A DNA stretch of 64,000 nucleotides from Saturnia japonica. Its lineage: Eukaryota; Arthropoda; Insecta; Lepidoptera; Saturniidae. Below the pieces are notes generated by a model that had not been told where the DNA came from, did not search any database, and saw only the letters and a list, made by a program, of their open reading frames with translations. The position numbers and the translations under genes are program-made. Below, one piece after another: positions 11,300-24,200 of this stretch (position 1 is its first letter; each line of letters opens with the position of its first letter). Location: NCBI GenBank assembly GCA_033032175.1, contig CM065331.1, positions 10,478,370-10,542,369 on the forward strand, given 5' to 3'.

Positions 11300-12635
11300 T
11301 TGGTAATGTTGGTATAGATTATTTAGGGTCTGTTATAAAACTTTATATTATGTATTTTGATAAATGTCTCGAGCACTGCATCCTACGTAGATTGAAAACA
11401 TTCGGTCTCGGCTATTCAGAAAAAAAGTTATAGGTACAATAATTGTACAAAGTAATTACTTACCTACACCATAGTTAAAGGGGTTTTTCGAATGTTTGTC
11501 TTTCAGAAGATTGAAATATCAAAATCATACATTGATTAATCGTTTTCAAGACAATTCGCCTTTGTTCTGTTTCATTCGTATGAAAATGTAAAGGGTTTCG
11601 AATTACATCTTCAGAACCGCACGTGGTGTACCCTGCTGAGGAACGAACGAGGAAATGGTAATAGCGGGGTGGTAGGGCTGTTGCCCGAGTGGATCGCGAC
11701 CACCATGCATGCATGTGGGAAATAGTCCGTCATAGTGACTAGATCTTACGTGTCGCGTTTTGATGTTATTAATGATCAGGTACTTGAATTTGAAATTAGG
11801 GTCCGATTTAAAAGTTTTTTTATTTATAAAGAATATGCTGTGATATGTTTTCAAAAGGTTCTTTGTATATTTTTTCTTCGTCAACACGGGTTTATTTAAT
11901 GTTATCATATTTATTGAATAAAAATAAAAAACCGTATTGTGTGTGTATTCGTATGGTTGTATTGGGTCCTTGGAGCAAAAATAAATGGTCTTCTAAATCC
12001 AACCTGGGAAAAAAAAATTCACAACCTCACTTATACCTGATACACACATCGATTAAATCTAGCCAATACTTATCTTTAAGTTCTAACTCTGTTTTCTTCA
12101 AGCAATATGAATTAGAGTCCTAGACAAACACGGATATACTTTGACCGATGTTTTAACGTAATGTTATATAACGCATTAACGTTTTAATGTAAATTAATAT
12201 TGCTAATATATTGTAGACAAGTATATAAAGGTATTATAATAATTTATTTCGTTCGAGAATTTTAAATGCTCTTAGTGGTCAAATTGTATTATTTTTAAAC
12301 ACTAAATAACTTATTTTTATTTTCAAAGCGGTCGTTATTAAACTCTTTGTGTTTGTACGTTTTTCTAATGTGATTATACTCTATTCATCAAACAGAGGTT
12401 AATACCTTGAAAGTCACAACGTACGGGATTGTTTGGAGGTAAAGAGCTAAAGAAGCGTTTACATATTAGCAAAATACCAGTCTACTGCCGCGTATCTACC
12501 TGGGATGTGTGGAGTTCAAGAGGAAAAAATCTACCAATATGATTACTACATTTCCCTAATTTCATTTAGCACAGCTCTGACAGAAAAGGGCAAGCGTAAC
12601 TACCTAGTTACGCTAAAATACCTATTTTTACATAC
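11300..12635. other. Unassigned intergenic sequence
   Basis: No gene supported. A moderately GC-rich patch at 11600-11730 ('cgcacgtggtgtaccctgctgagg') looks like an old repeat. The ORFs at 11603-12123 have low-complexity translations. Confidence 0.35.
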
Positions 12636-12639
12636 AAAA

Positions 12640-12735
12640 AAGCGAGAGATTTGTGCGAGGAATATGTGCGATGGACGCGGGCGAGGAATGTGTGCGAGGG
12701 ATGCGTGCGAGAAATGAGTCCGATAGATGCGTGGG
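12640..12735 (+). repeat. Left arm of inverted minisatellite pair
   Basis: About four imperfect units of 'gcgaggaatgtgtgcgaggga' type. The reverse complement of 13840-13925 gives the same unit array, followed in both arms by 'gagtccg(a/c)tag'. The two arms therefore face each other across about 1.1 kb, most of which is a LINE insertion. Confidence 0.6.
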
Positions 12736-12747
12736 GAACTAGAGCTA

Positions 12748-13640
12748 CTCAAAATCAAATCAAATCAAAATATCTTTTATTTAATTTAGGCCCTAAGAAG
12801 GCAGTTATGAATGTCGAAACACTACTGCCGGTTCGGAAAACATTACAGACAACGAGAAGAACCGGCAAGAAACTCGATCGGGCTTATCTGATTATCTTTT
12901 TTTTTAACTGGTTTTACAGTATTTAATTATATACAGTTATTATCATTCTCAGTAGATGTACAGAGAGGGAATCACATCCCAGACATCACCATAATTCACG
13001 TAATCAGTCACCCTATAATACCCCTTTGACAATAAAACCTGCTTAACATGATTCTTGAACTTATTATCCGGCAAATCGGTAATGTGCTTAGGAAGTTTAT
13101 TATAGAACTTGACACAATTACCTAAAAAACTTTTATTTGTTTTACTAAGTCTAAAAGACGGAATGACTATTTTATATTTATTTCTAGTATTGAAATTGTG
13201 CGTTATAGTAACAAGTTCAAAATTATCTTCATTTTCCGAACATACATTATATTTTCCAAGATGTATTGGGAAGGCAAAGTTAAGATACGAAATTCTTGAA
13301 ATTTATTCCTCAATGATTCACGTGGTACCATATCATAAATTGCTCGAACTGCCCGTTTTTGTAATACAAATATGGTATCTACCTCAGCTGCTGAACCCCA
13401 CAGTAAAATACCGTACGATATTAAACTGTGGAAGTAAGCGAAGTAGACCAGCCTAGCAGTAGCAATATCAGTTAACTAGCGAATTTTATGCACTGTGTAA
13501 GCTGCGGAGCTTAATTTCCCTGCCAAGGTTTTAATATGAGGACCCCATTGTAATTTTGCATCTAGTGTGATACCTAAGAATACAGTATTATCAACCATGC
13601 CTACTATGTTCTCTTCTATCTTAATATTGGACCGCTGGAC
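12748..13640 (-). mobile_element. 5'-truncated non-LTR retrotransposon (Jockey-superfamily-like)
   Basis: On the minus strand the copy starts inside the reverse-transcriptase C-terminal region (VFLGITLDAKLQWGPHI, LSSAAYTVHKIR, 13476-13661). It continues as WGSAAEVDTIFVLQKRAVRAI and IYDMVPRESLRNKF (13200-13420), with at least one frameshift near 13220 separating it from a last piece ending around DLPDNKFKNHVKQ. It ends in the typical lepidopteran 3' tail, whose + strand reads 'aaatcaaatcaaatcaaaatat'. The ORF on the + strand at 13109-13456 is a shadow. The copy is dead. A second tail of the same kind is at 42005. Confidence 0.75.
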
Positions 13641-13744
13641 CGCTATACATACTTGCACCAATCAGCTACCTACCGTTTCACAGCTTCCCTACGCATCCTT
13701 GTATCAAGTAAGCTCCTAACACAGATTTGGTGGAAACCGTTACA

Positions 13745-13925
13745 GCGCCGCTATTACACATACTCGCACCGCCTAGCTACCGGACCAGCGTAGCTACTAG
13801 CTAGCGGACTCTTTTCAACTGAGACGCAAGCGGCGGCATCTTTCGCACACATTCCTTGCTCGCATCCCTCGCACACATTCTTCGCTCGCACCCCTTGCAC
13901 ACATTCCTCGCTCGCTTACATCTCT
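13745..13925 (-). repeat. Right arm of inverted minisatellite pair
   Basis: 'cgcacacattcctcgctcgc'-type units at 13840-13925 are the inverse of 12640-12735. Next to them (13745-13815) is a block with 'tagctaccggaccagcgtagctactag'-type palindromic sequence that has a matching stub after the left arm. Confidence 0.55.
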
Positions 13926-14214
13926 AACTATATTATGTATGAACAGTCATCTTTCCAACCAGTGCTGCGCTAAGCGAGGCTAAGTAAATGAAGTACTACT
14001 ATTGCTAGATTTTTTTACTAGCGCACAGCTTAGGTCTACTGGTCTAGGTCTCTTGTGCACATTACGCACACTAATACTCAGATTTTTCACAATGACGAAT
14101 ACAACAATTTCAGTAATTTCTAATACTATGATGCATTTTGTTTTATTGTCGATCTTATTTCTTCTACTCCAGTGAATGTTTGATCTCTGTTTTCTTAATT
14201 GTTATTGTTTTTGG

Positions 14215-14525
14215 ATACACGTTGTTTAAACCTTACTTCGTGTTTGTTCCGGGTAATCTCAAAAATGGTTGGACCGATTTTGACGGGACTTTCACTGGTA
14301 GATAGATGATGTTATATAAAAGGAGTAACTTAGGCTACTTTTGTTTTAGGAAAAAAATACTGGTCATGGAGAAACAAATCAAAATAATGTACTTACTGCA
14401 TAATTTTAGATATTAAAAAAAAATACAAAAAAGGCAGCGAGAGCATAATATGTCTATTTTCTAAGTATCACCCACCATAAGCATAAAACCGGGAGCGGGA
14501 GTAGCACAATTCGCTCGTATTCCCT
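14215..14525 (-). repeat. Dispersed repeat family C (inverted copy)
   Basis: The + strand reads 'ccgggtaatctcaaaaatggttggaccgattttgacgggactttcactgg', the reverse complement of the 3' part of the copy at 16870-17400. It ends with a match to 'aagcataaaaccgggagcggg' near 14480. Confidence 0.65.
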
Positions 14526-14636
14526 ATCGACGGCATTCTGTAGTCCACGCGAACGAAGTCCCGTGTACAACTAGTTGTACATAACACTTAAAAAAACTTT
14601 CTTTACCTTTAATTTTAATACGACATAGGTATAGCG

Positions 14637-14876
14637 TTGTGGCCACAATCTCACCTGATCTTAAGTGACGACGTGGCTCAAGGTGGTAGCACGCTAAGTC
14701 TAGTGGAAGACTGGCTCTCAAGTGCGACTGATTTTTTTATTGTTCACCTGGCTATCTACCACCCTCGAGTTGAAAATCTGTGGCTAGCACCTATAGGTGT
14801 ATTTCGGCAGCTGCACTTGAGAGCACCATCTTGGCTCACATCGTCACTTAAGATCGGGTGAGATTGTTGCCACAAA
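14637..14876. repeat. Head-to-head SINE family 1 copies forming a fold-back
   Basis: The left 90 bp ('gtggccacaatctcacctgatc' onward) and the reverse complement of the right 65 bp ('gtggcaacaatctcacccgatc' onward) match closely, apart from about 25 bp missing from the right arm. In between is the family 1 body ('ccaccctcgagttgaaaatctgtgg', 'ttcggcagctgcacttgagagc'). The block could form a long hairpin. Confidence 0.6.
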
Positions 14877-15141
14877 GCTAAACCTATAAACGATAAAACA
14901 AAAAAAAGTGCAAAGAAATATTAAAATTTTTGAAAACCGCTGGCATGCGATCTTGGTTGATCTAAGTACCTACTCCATTATACATTTTCACTGCTAAATT
15001 CAATAAAAATGCCTTTTTGTTGTTAAATAATTGTCAGGTTCAGAAAAAGCATTTTCTATCGTTTCGTCGCGTCGCGTCGGCCGTGATACATGTTTAGACT
15101 TTTTAAATTTATTTATAATAGATTTATTTGTTTTTATGCAG

Positions 15142-15223
15142 CAGTTATGAACGAATCGAGCTGAATGGAGTAACAGCAACGAAGATCTAGGACGAAAAAT
15201 GCGCTGGATATTTCCTGTCCCAG
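15142..15223 (+). promoter_or_regulatory. qvr: qvr leader/first coding exon with two tiny upstream ORFs
   Basis: An acceptor-like 'tttttatgcag' precedes 15142 and a donor CAG|GTAATT follows 15223, so this is at least the second exon of the transcript and carries the end of the 5' UTR. Two minimal upstream ORFs lie back to back: ATG AAC GAA TCG AGC TGA (15147-15164), then ATG GAG TAA (15165-15173). The inferred start of the protein is the ATG at 15199, in the good context 'cgaaaaATG'. Upstream ORFs of this kind usually lower translation of the main frame; that is general knowledge, not shown here. Confidence 0.6.
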
Positions 15224-18200
15224 GTAATTATTACAAAACAATAAACATTATTAATTTTATTGATAATACTAGTTTGTAATTGGTGAGTAGACGATATGTT
15301 TAAAAATTACGCATAATTAACTATTCAATAATATTAGTTTATTAATTTATAAGTTAAAAATATAAATCTGGAAAAGAATATTATTCATTTGTGATGATCG
15401 AAATTGTGATCTTTTTTTTTGAGTCAAGTGATTGGAAACGTCAATCAGAAAACGTGACGTCATCGAACAATATTCATAAACACAGTGTTATTATTATTAG
15501 GTTATCTTGTGACTGCAAAATTATTACTAAGTGTAGAAATAGTGACTTTAAAATTATATATGTGCGATAAAAAAATACATAATTTTCATCTGAAATGCTA
15601 GTAAACTCAATTTTGCATATAATACCTTAGATTTGATTATCGAATGATGACGTCACGCACGGTCACATGAACATAAAGCGGCGTTAATCCGACATTTTTT
15701 TTAAATTTAAATCAAAAGAAGTTTATTAAAGGTGTATTAAAAAATAAATATTAATTCCCGGCGGGGTATTATTTTCGATATATAAAGTGTTTAGGGACCG
15801 ATCTTTCAATCAACGGACAACTTTATTTGTGGAATCATTTTTAAATTTCGACAGTGTTTTCATACAATATCTTTAAAAACGTCAAAATTATTCCATACAT
15901 AAAGTTATCTCACAACTGAAAAATCGGCTTTTAATCAACTTTTCATGTGTTGTTTACTCCCGGATTGTATTCACTTCTAAATAAATAGCTCATTTCAAGT
16001 GAAGCCACGACTTTTAAACCCGTGTTTAATTTGCTAAAATACTCTTCCTATTAGCCGCGGCCAACGCATCAGTGTAGCGTATCGTTGTTATCACTTCCCG
16101 TATTTGCCTACAACTTACCAAATTACTTGACATTCACGGTTACTGCTCCGCTCCTTATGGTCGCAGCGTAAATAAATATAGCCAGTAACTTTCCTCAATA
16201 AATAAGCTATAAAATATAAAGATAATTTTTCGAATCTGACAAGTGGTTCAAGAGATTAGCGCTTTCGAAGAAACAAACAAATACCCTGAACTTTATAATG
16301 CTATGTATAAAAATAGATTAATACCAGAACGACGTTGGCATGTATAATAAAGTATTAGGTGATACATACACCAATGAAGCGGCTAATATATTCCTATCAA
16401 TTCCTACTTACTATTAAATTTATAATATTAAATATGTTATGATGAAAGTATATTACGGTTATGTTACGATGAGGCTAACTTATGCGAATTGCATAAGAGC
16501 CTCTAAAATTTAAGAATGAAAAAAAATTGATAAAAAATCACTAACAGATCTAGGGATCTATCACGGTGACGAACATTCTTTTGTAATTAAAAAAGCTTCT
16601 CATAAAAATAGAACCCTGGACTTGAGAGGCATGGTCGTTAGGGCTCCACTTTGTTAGGTATTTCAACTATAAAAAATATAACAACACTCAGCTTTGTCTT
16701 TCTTTTAACATATTTCAATGTTATTTTGGTGATTTTTTTTATCTTAATACCTATATTCAGACAAACATTAGGTACCTATTGTAAATATTCGCATTTCTAA
16801 AAATACAAATAGCGGTCACCCTATGCAAGTCTCTGCCCGCGACCTTGTCCACGTGGTATATTTCGTGAACTAGCTGTGCCCGTGGCTTCGCTCACGTGAA
16901 CTACAGAATGCCCGCGCAAATTTTGCTCCCTCGCTTCCGGCTATTTTAAAGACAAAAATGCTTATTGTGGGTGTTCCTTTAAAGATAGATATATACTCTC
17001 CCGGACTTTTTTGTAGGTCTTTTCAATGCCTACATTTATGTAGTACATTAATTTGCTATATCTCTTATGGTTTACTCAGCATAAGCCATTTAAGCTCCCG
17101 AATTGATTCACCACGATCATTTTGTTTTTATTTGTGCGGAACCCTAAATGTTTTTCTAAAATAAATGTAGCCTAAGTTGACCCCTATATCATCATAGATC
17201 TATCAGTGAAAGTCCCGTCAAAATCGGTCCAACCGTTTCGGAGATTACCCGGAACAAACAGAAAGACAAACAGACAGACAAAAATTAAAAAAACGGGCTT
17301 TTTGTTATTGTTATCGTATATACTTTCATATGGATTTAGTAAAAAAACTGTTATTTTGATATTACAAACAGACACTTCAATTTTATTGATTGCATAGATG
17401 AAAAACAGCCACTAAATAAAAACCTCACTTCACCTCAATCTCATCCTACGTTATCTACGGTAAAGCGTCCAAAAATTTCCAGTTTTGCAATCATTTACGA
17501 CAATCCAAGCTCATTTAATATCTTTTTTTTTTATAAATCGTTATTTTTCCAATGAATAATAACGCTTTATGGTACTGAAGTCTGTTTAATGTGATTTAAT
17601 AAAAATCTTAATTGTGCAAAAACACCAAACATTGACATAATATATCTTAGAAATGTAGACAGAACAGAATATAATATTATTACCCATTTAAAACATTTCA
17701 AAATAACATTAAAATATGTCTAAAAATATTTAAAAATAATATAAAAGCCCATCCTTAAATTATTTAAAATATGTACTTAAATAAACTCAAAAGACACCAA
17801 ATTATTTTATCTTTATATAGTTTTCAATAAATGGAAACCGCTGTACGGCTTGGTTTAAATTATCACGAAATTGGTTTGATATTTATTTTCACACTTACCT
17901 AAGTATTTTCTGTAAGCACCTGATATACGTAATATAAAATAATTAATTTGCTGTTTTTTCACTTTATTTATGTAAATATTTTAAATTTATTAGAGTTGCA
18001 TATTATGCTATATACCCTATACGCAATTTATAGGTCATATCAATGTCTATTCGTGTAAAAATGCATCCAAAATGTACCTTCAGACTATAAACTACATTCA
18101 TACCAAATTTGATTAAATTCGGGCCAGTAATGTATGCGTGATTGGCGTTCGGACCATACCGACCGACACAGACAGAAATTTCAAAAACTATCGAAATATG

Positions 18201-21200
18201 TTCTATCTATGAATCTAAATCCCCCGTATTATTTTTTCTCAAATATCTTCGATGTACAGATTTCGACTCTTTACTTTTTTAATAAGTATAGATTAATTTA
18301 AATAGAGTCTAAACTTTCATGCTTCTCTGTTTCTACTATTTTCATTATATCACTAGACTAGCAACAGTCTGCGACTTTTTTCGAGTTAATTACAACGTAT
18401 TTAAATCAAAATTTAATGCTGTTCGTTGGTAAACGCATTATTTGACAACGGCTTGTCCAATTTACCGCAAAACAGTAGGCAGTGCCGCCAATGCTCTGGC
18501 AACACTGCTGTGTTCCAACTTAGTTCTCAGGAGACTACGGGGAGAGTAGAAATCAGAAGAACCATCTCTGTGAATGAAAAAGTGTCAAATTAGGGTGGTT
18601 TTGAAGTCTGCTAAAAAAAGGATGTATATGGGAAATTATTTGCAATATGTACCTTATTTTTAAATGTGTCTGGAATCTAATTAGCCGCCAAGGTATTTTA
18701 TACTTATCAGGAATTTTCGCTTTCGACTTAGAAAACTCTTCCCATAGACTATTTGAACGCCCATGGCATAGACTATCATCTGTTCTATATTATATCTTAG
18801 AACCGCGTCGAATAATTTACGGGGTAATTAAACGTGCATAAAAACATTAATAGCCGATGTAAGTACAAACAAACAGTAGTAGACTGTTATTCTGGTCGCT
18901 ATAAATATTTTAGGGATGTGTTTATCACTTGGAAGAATTCCAAGAGAAAAAAAAATACAACAAGAATTTGAAACATGTTGAAAGATGTATAGTACTAATC
19001 ATGTATTACTAAATAGCTTTACGGTGACAAGCATAGATTTCGTATAGTACAGGTCGACAATCCTGCAACTACAAATTATTCAAAACCTTCATTATCTTCT
19101 AAACTTTGTGTCCAAAATAACATACTTTATAGGGCAAAATTTTACTTCATAAAATTGTCTTTTATCCCGCCTGCAAGCTTCTGGCGTCTGAATGATCCCG
19201 AAACGCGACGCGTATAAGCGAAACACTATAACGGCCTTTTCACTATATTTATGGCGTACGCGACCATCCCGTTCATTCCGTACTAGATGCTCCAGGGAGT
19301 ACCACGTACAGGAGAGTTTGACTAGAATGTGCCAAATTTTAAGATGTTATTTGATTGCCCTTAAAGTCCAACTCCAATTTCCCATTCGAATCCTGGGCAA
19401 ATTCCATGAATTTATAGCATTGAGGTCAAGAAGAGGCCTAGCGCAAGTGTGCGACGGAAAACCTTGCTACTTCTGTAGTCCCCTTTTATCTGTATCTCTC
19501 TTATCATCAAACCTTTCCTTACTGGGGATGGTAGATAGCACCAATATTAATAAAATTCTACTACTTTCATGCATCCGCGCCATTTCCAACTTGAGTAGAT
19601 TTTATTATATAATAGTTTGGAAACTTGAAAGAGAAAGAGCGTCGTAAACACTTGTCAGAACAAGATATGGATACGAGACCATCTTCGTATGTGCTATCGA
19701 CCTACGTAAATAGTTATCAAAACGAATCCCGCTTATTTTTGCAAATTCTAATGTTTTAAAGGGTAAATTGAATGTTCATTAGACGTGTTTATGTGTACTG
19801 TAACAGGATGTCACTCGCATAATAATGAAAATCAACACGCACGCTAGTGTATTCCGTTTCTGGTCTCGTCTTATCCAACCTATTGCAGATCTATACCTCC
19901 TAAATCCACGGGTATAACTCTTTCGTTACCAATTTTGAAGAGTGTATTTTTAATGCATATTTCTTTTTTATCGATATGTAATAACGTTGCTGGTACGTCA
20001 CTATTTTTCAACGCCGATTGACGCGACTGCTCCATTTAATAAAATTAAATCTGTCCTATTCCGCACGTTCCGAATATCTATATTAATCTTTATAGTATAT
20101 GTTGGTACATTTTGTTTGTCCATTATGCCATTAAATACAAGGTTCAGCTTGGTGGCCACAATTTCATCTGAAGTTAATGAAAAGACTGACTCTCAAGTGC
20201 AGTTGCCGGAACACAACTATTGGGGCTTGGCGATAGATTTTCAACTTAAGGTTTGTAGATAGTCAGGCGGGCTTTAGGAAAAGATTTACCACAATGTTTA
20301 CGACGTTTCCTTCACAGGACGTTCGAGCCCCATTGCAGGGATTCGAACTCACGTCGATCGATGCGGAATCAAACACACACATTATTTCAAATCATGTTCT
20401 CTGCTATTAACGAAACAGAAAAGACTTTTTCATCACGAATGTTATGTGTTACGTAATGTCAATGAAAATATATTTAGGGCACCATCTATTACCAACCTGC
20501 TAACTAATATGACAGCTGAAGATAAAACCAACGAGTTCGACTTGCGGTCGCGGTGGATGGCGATCTAACTTGCGTGCAAGCGTCATTCACACCAAGTACC
20601 CGAAATACACGTTCAGTTTGTCCGAGTCTGGCGAAAAATGTGCGACGGGCTCGTCGTGCAATGATGGTAATACAAATAAAATGGTTTAACTTGATCGCTA
20701 CCGTGCACGCCCGCGCCACCGCGACCGCGACTGCAAGCTGAACGAGTTGGTTTGTACGAACCTTTAGTTGGATTGTTTAAATTCTTTAAAAAGCGACATA
20801 ATCACACGAGTCAGCGAGTATACTAAAACTTCTCTTGTATTTTTAGATATAGATTACCCCAGTAAATAATTATAAACATCTGTTGTGTAGTTTCTAAAAA
20901 AATCGAAACATACCTTAATTATTTTTAAATCGGTTAAAAATTGCAAAACTCGAGTGGTTCCGCGGTCACTAGGTTGTTAAACGTATAGATAATATTGTAA
21001 ATTATCTCGATGTGTCTCCTATGACGCTAACCGAAGACCTTGTGATAATTCGAGATCTGGACCATTATATTTGGACACCGTTTCACATCCGATCTGCCTA
21101 CGCGGATCTCTTAGTCCGCGTCCCGCTGAAATATTTTAAATATCAAAACTAATTATTATTGCTTGCGATTTTTATGTAACTCATATTAAAAAAAAAATTA

Positions 21201-24200
21201 CCATTTGTTTTATAGTGGTTATTATAGCCATTTACCAATCCTCAAATACCTTTTTTTGTACAAGTCGCAGTAACGGTACCACTTTGCTTCATGTTAAGCA
21301 CCCGAGAGATCCACAATCCACGACGTTCGTTGACACACTTTTGGCAACTGAATATACAGGCTGATCCCGAAACGAGACAAATCAAAAGAAACTCACTGCT
21401 ACATGTTTATCAACCACATGTATGGTGGTTCGCGATCCAGGATGCAGATCTCTACTACCTCGCTTGATATATAGCAGCTGATCTAAGCCTGCCAGTACAA
21501 CAGGAGTTTAAAGAGAGGTAGGGGCACAGAGAAATTTCTTTGGAGATTCCTCTGTACTGGGGAGCAGTCCGACTGGTGGAATACCTCCACCCTACAGAAG
21601 ATCACAGCTAAATAACCTTGTGTTGTGTTCAATCAGGCGGGCCGTATAGTTATTTGTGCGACCTTTGTAGTATTAAAAATTACAGAGTCCTAAGAACTGA
21701 TTTGCAAGGGCTTGTGATTCAGTGAGTTTTACCAACGTCAACCTTACGACAGCGCAAGCACTGCTGTTTATGCTTAAGAAATAACCATAGTCGTTGAAAC
21801 CTCCAGGGGGAGGGGGGGGGGGGGTGTCTTGTAAAACGTTACGATGCGTTACAAGGGCAGGAGAGGGGTTCTAACAATGCGTTACGTAACATTGTTTTTT
21901 TTTAAATTTAAATAAAAATCTAGGCAGTTAAAATTTCCCAAGATCGCGACCCTTTTCGTTTATGTTTTACGGGAAATCCCTCGACTATATGGCTGTAGTC
22001 TGTGTTGTTAAAGTGAATTCATACTGTAATGTCCTCAAAAGAGGGATATTTACATCATCAGCTGTTCTTGGCCTATAAAAGCTCTCATGCTGACTTGCTG
22101 ACTCGGGTGTTATGTAAAGTTTAAGGAGTGGGAAGGGGTACAGAAAAATGTTACGGCGCGTTACATGGAGGGGAAGGGACGCTCAAAAATCTGCAAAAAT
22201 TACGTTACGGAATACTTGAGCTGGAAGGAGCCAAGGTGCCGACGTACATGGCATCCTATCCTACTGATTCGTCCACGAAACGAATGATCTTCCAATTTTT
22301 ATGAACGTCGTGAGTAATTTTTTTTTTCTACATTACAGTTCTCCTCATGTCGTGGTTTGGTGTGGAGCAAGTGAAAGCGAATTCCTGCATCAGAACTGGT
22401 AACATTGTAATAATTATATACTTATATATATATGTTTTATATATACAAATATATATATACTAATATGGTGACTAAACATATTTGATGTCATATATATTTA
22501 GGTGTTACTTAGAAGTGTTGTGTGTATCCTATGAAAATATATCGATGCAAATATATTTACTTGTCGTTTAACACGTGCAGAATAGTTATAGTCTTCTTTT
22601 TTTTGTACACGTTTCCTATATTATTGATCTTCTCAAAGATAATCTTATAAACCTAACACACTTGAGAACCAAGATATGTTTTTGATAATTCTTACTTTAA
22701 GGGGGTTAATTAGGGGGTTGACGAGAGCGATACAATTAAAAATATAATTACTCTAAGTGGCAGTCTTAAGAGAGGGCAAAGGGCTGCATTTGACTGCATT
22801 TAGTTTTTTTTTTAAACTGCTTAAACTTACTAAAATAAATAGACAATAAAGGGACGCTGTTTAAAAAACAATCGAGGAGCGTCGAGGGTGGTAAGACTGA
22901 GCTTTCAATTAGCTAATTAATATAGGCTAACAGAAATAATGATGAATTCTCGGGTTTGTTTCTATTTTTATTATTGATATAAACCCTACTAATTTTTCTA
23001 ACCAAAAAACTTCATAATATATTTCGAGGTTTAATTTAAAACTTAAAAGGTAATTATAGCTCACTGATAAATTATTCGGATACCACTTCGATCGAGAAGA
23101 GCTCGATTTCAGTGAAGTTAAACATCATACCAAATCCATAGCATGGTAGAGCATTTTATAATATTCTACTCGATAGTTATCACACTCAAGTTGAAAATCT
23201 GTCGCCAAGCACCTATAGAGAGCAAGCACTTGAGGAGAGCCAGTCTTTTCACTACCTCATATAGGTACGTTTATTCCGAGTCTAGGAATCAATGTAAACC
23301 TTTATTTCAAACATTCAATATTAGAGAAATCGAATAGTTCTTGAATCCGAATATCGATTATAAATTGATAATTTGATCGATATATTTGCATACCGATATT
23401 GTTTGTGTTTGAGTGTCCACGAGAATGTGTGTTAATTTATTAAGAGGAATGGGTTATTCTTGCATGTACTATTTAGTCTTCTAGACACTCTATACTGATA
23501 AATATTTTAAAAAAATACCTACATTTTTCTCCTGTACATAACTGAAGTAACTTAGATATGCTCGATACCATAAAATGACCACGTGATAACCAATACATTA
23601 TTGTGTACTTAAATAATATCATATTTGATTTAAACATTTTTTTCATCTTAAGATATAATACATATCACGTTATTTAATATTATACCATGAAAAGAAACTA
23701 TAATTTTAGCGGTGATATAAAAAAATTATGTAACTATTCGTTTAAGCGGGCAAAACTACCGTAGTTCGGGCTCTCAACTCTTTAAAGCAAAATAAAAATT
23801 AAATATTTACCTAAAAAAGTCATTAGCATTCAAATGTATGTAAATGACAAATACACAATCAGTTTCCAGGATCATTGAATGTATAAAAAAATGTTTAAAG
23901 AAAATGGCTCCACATAAATTTACGATACATTTCAAAAGTTTACTTGTAAATAATATGTAGAGCAGAAAAGAATATTTTTATTTTTATTAAGCCCCTGTAT
24001 CAAGGGTAAAATTCTTTATTGGCAACCTTGTGTAAAGTGAAAAAGAAACATGTACGTCACTACCTCAATAGATACACAAATATCTTATCGATAAAGTCCA
24101 TTTTCAATTTAGTTATTTACAGGAGTGTTATTTTAAAAACTGTACACTATCTTTTATTGAATCGTGTAGTCTGTTTCTTTTTGTTTTCAATTAATTATTG

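Noticed and set aside
19192..19647. 151-codon + strand ORF as a gene
   Set aside because: It starts in repeat family D sequence, has no domain-like features, and lies in qvr intron 1 among repeat scraps.
20504..20741. Opposed ORFs rich in Arg/Ala/Thr
   Set aside because: They are the two strands of a MITE with inverted ends, not proteins.
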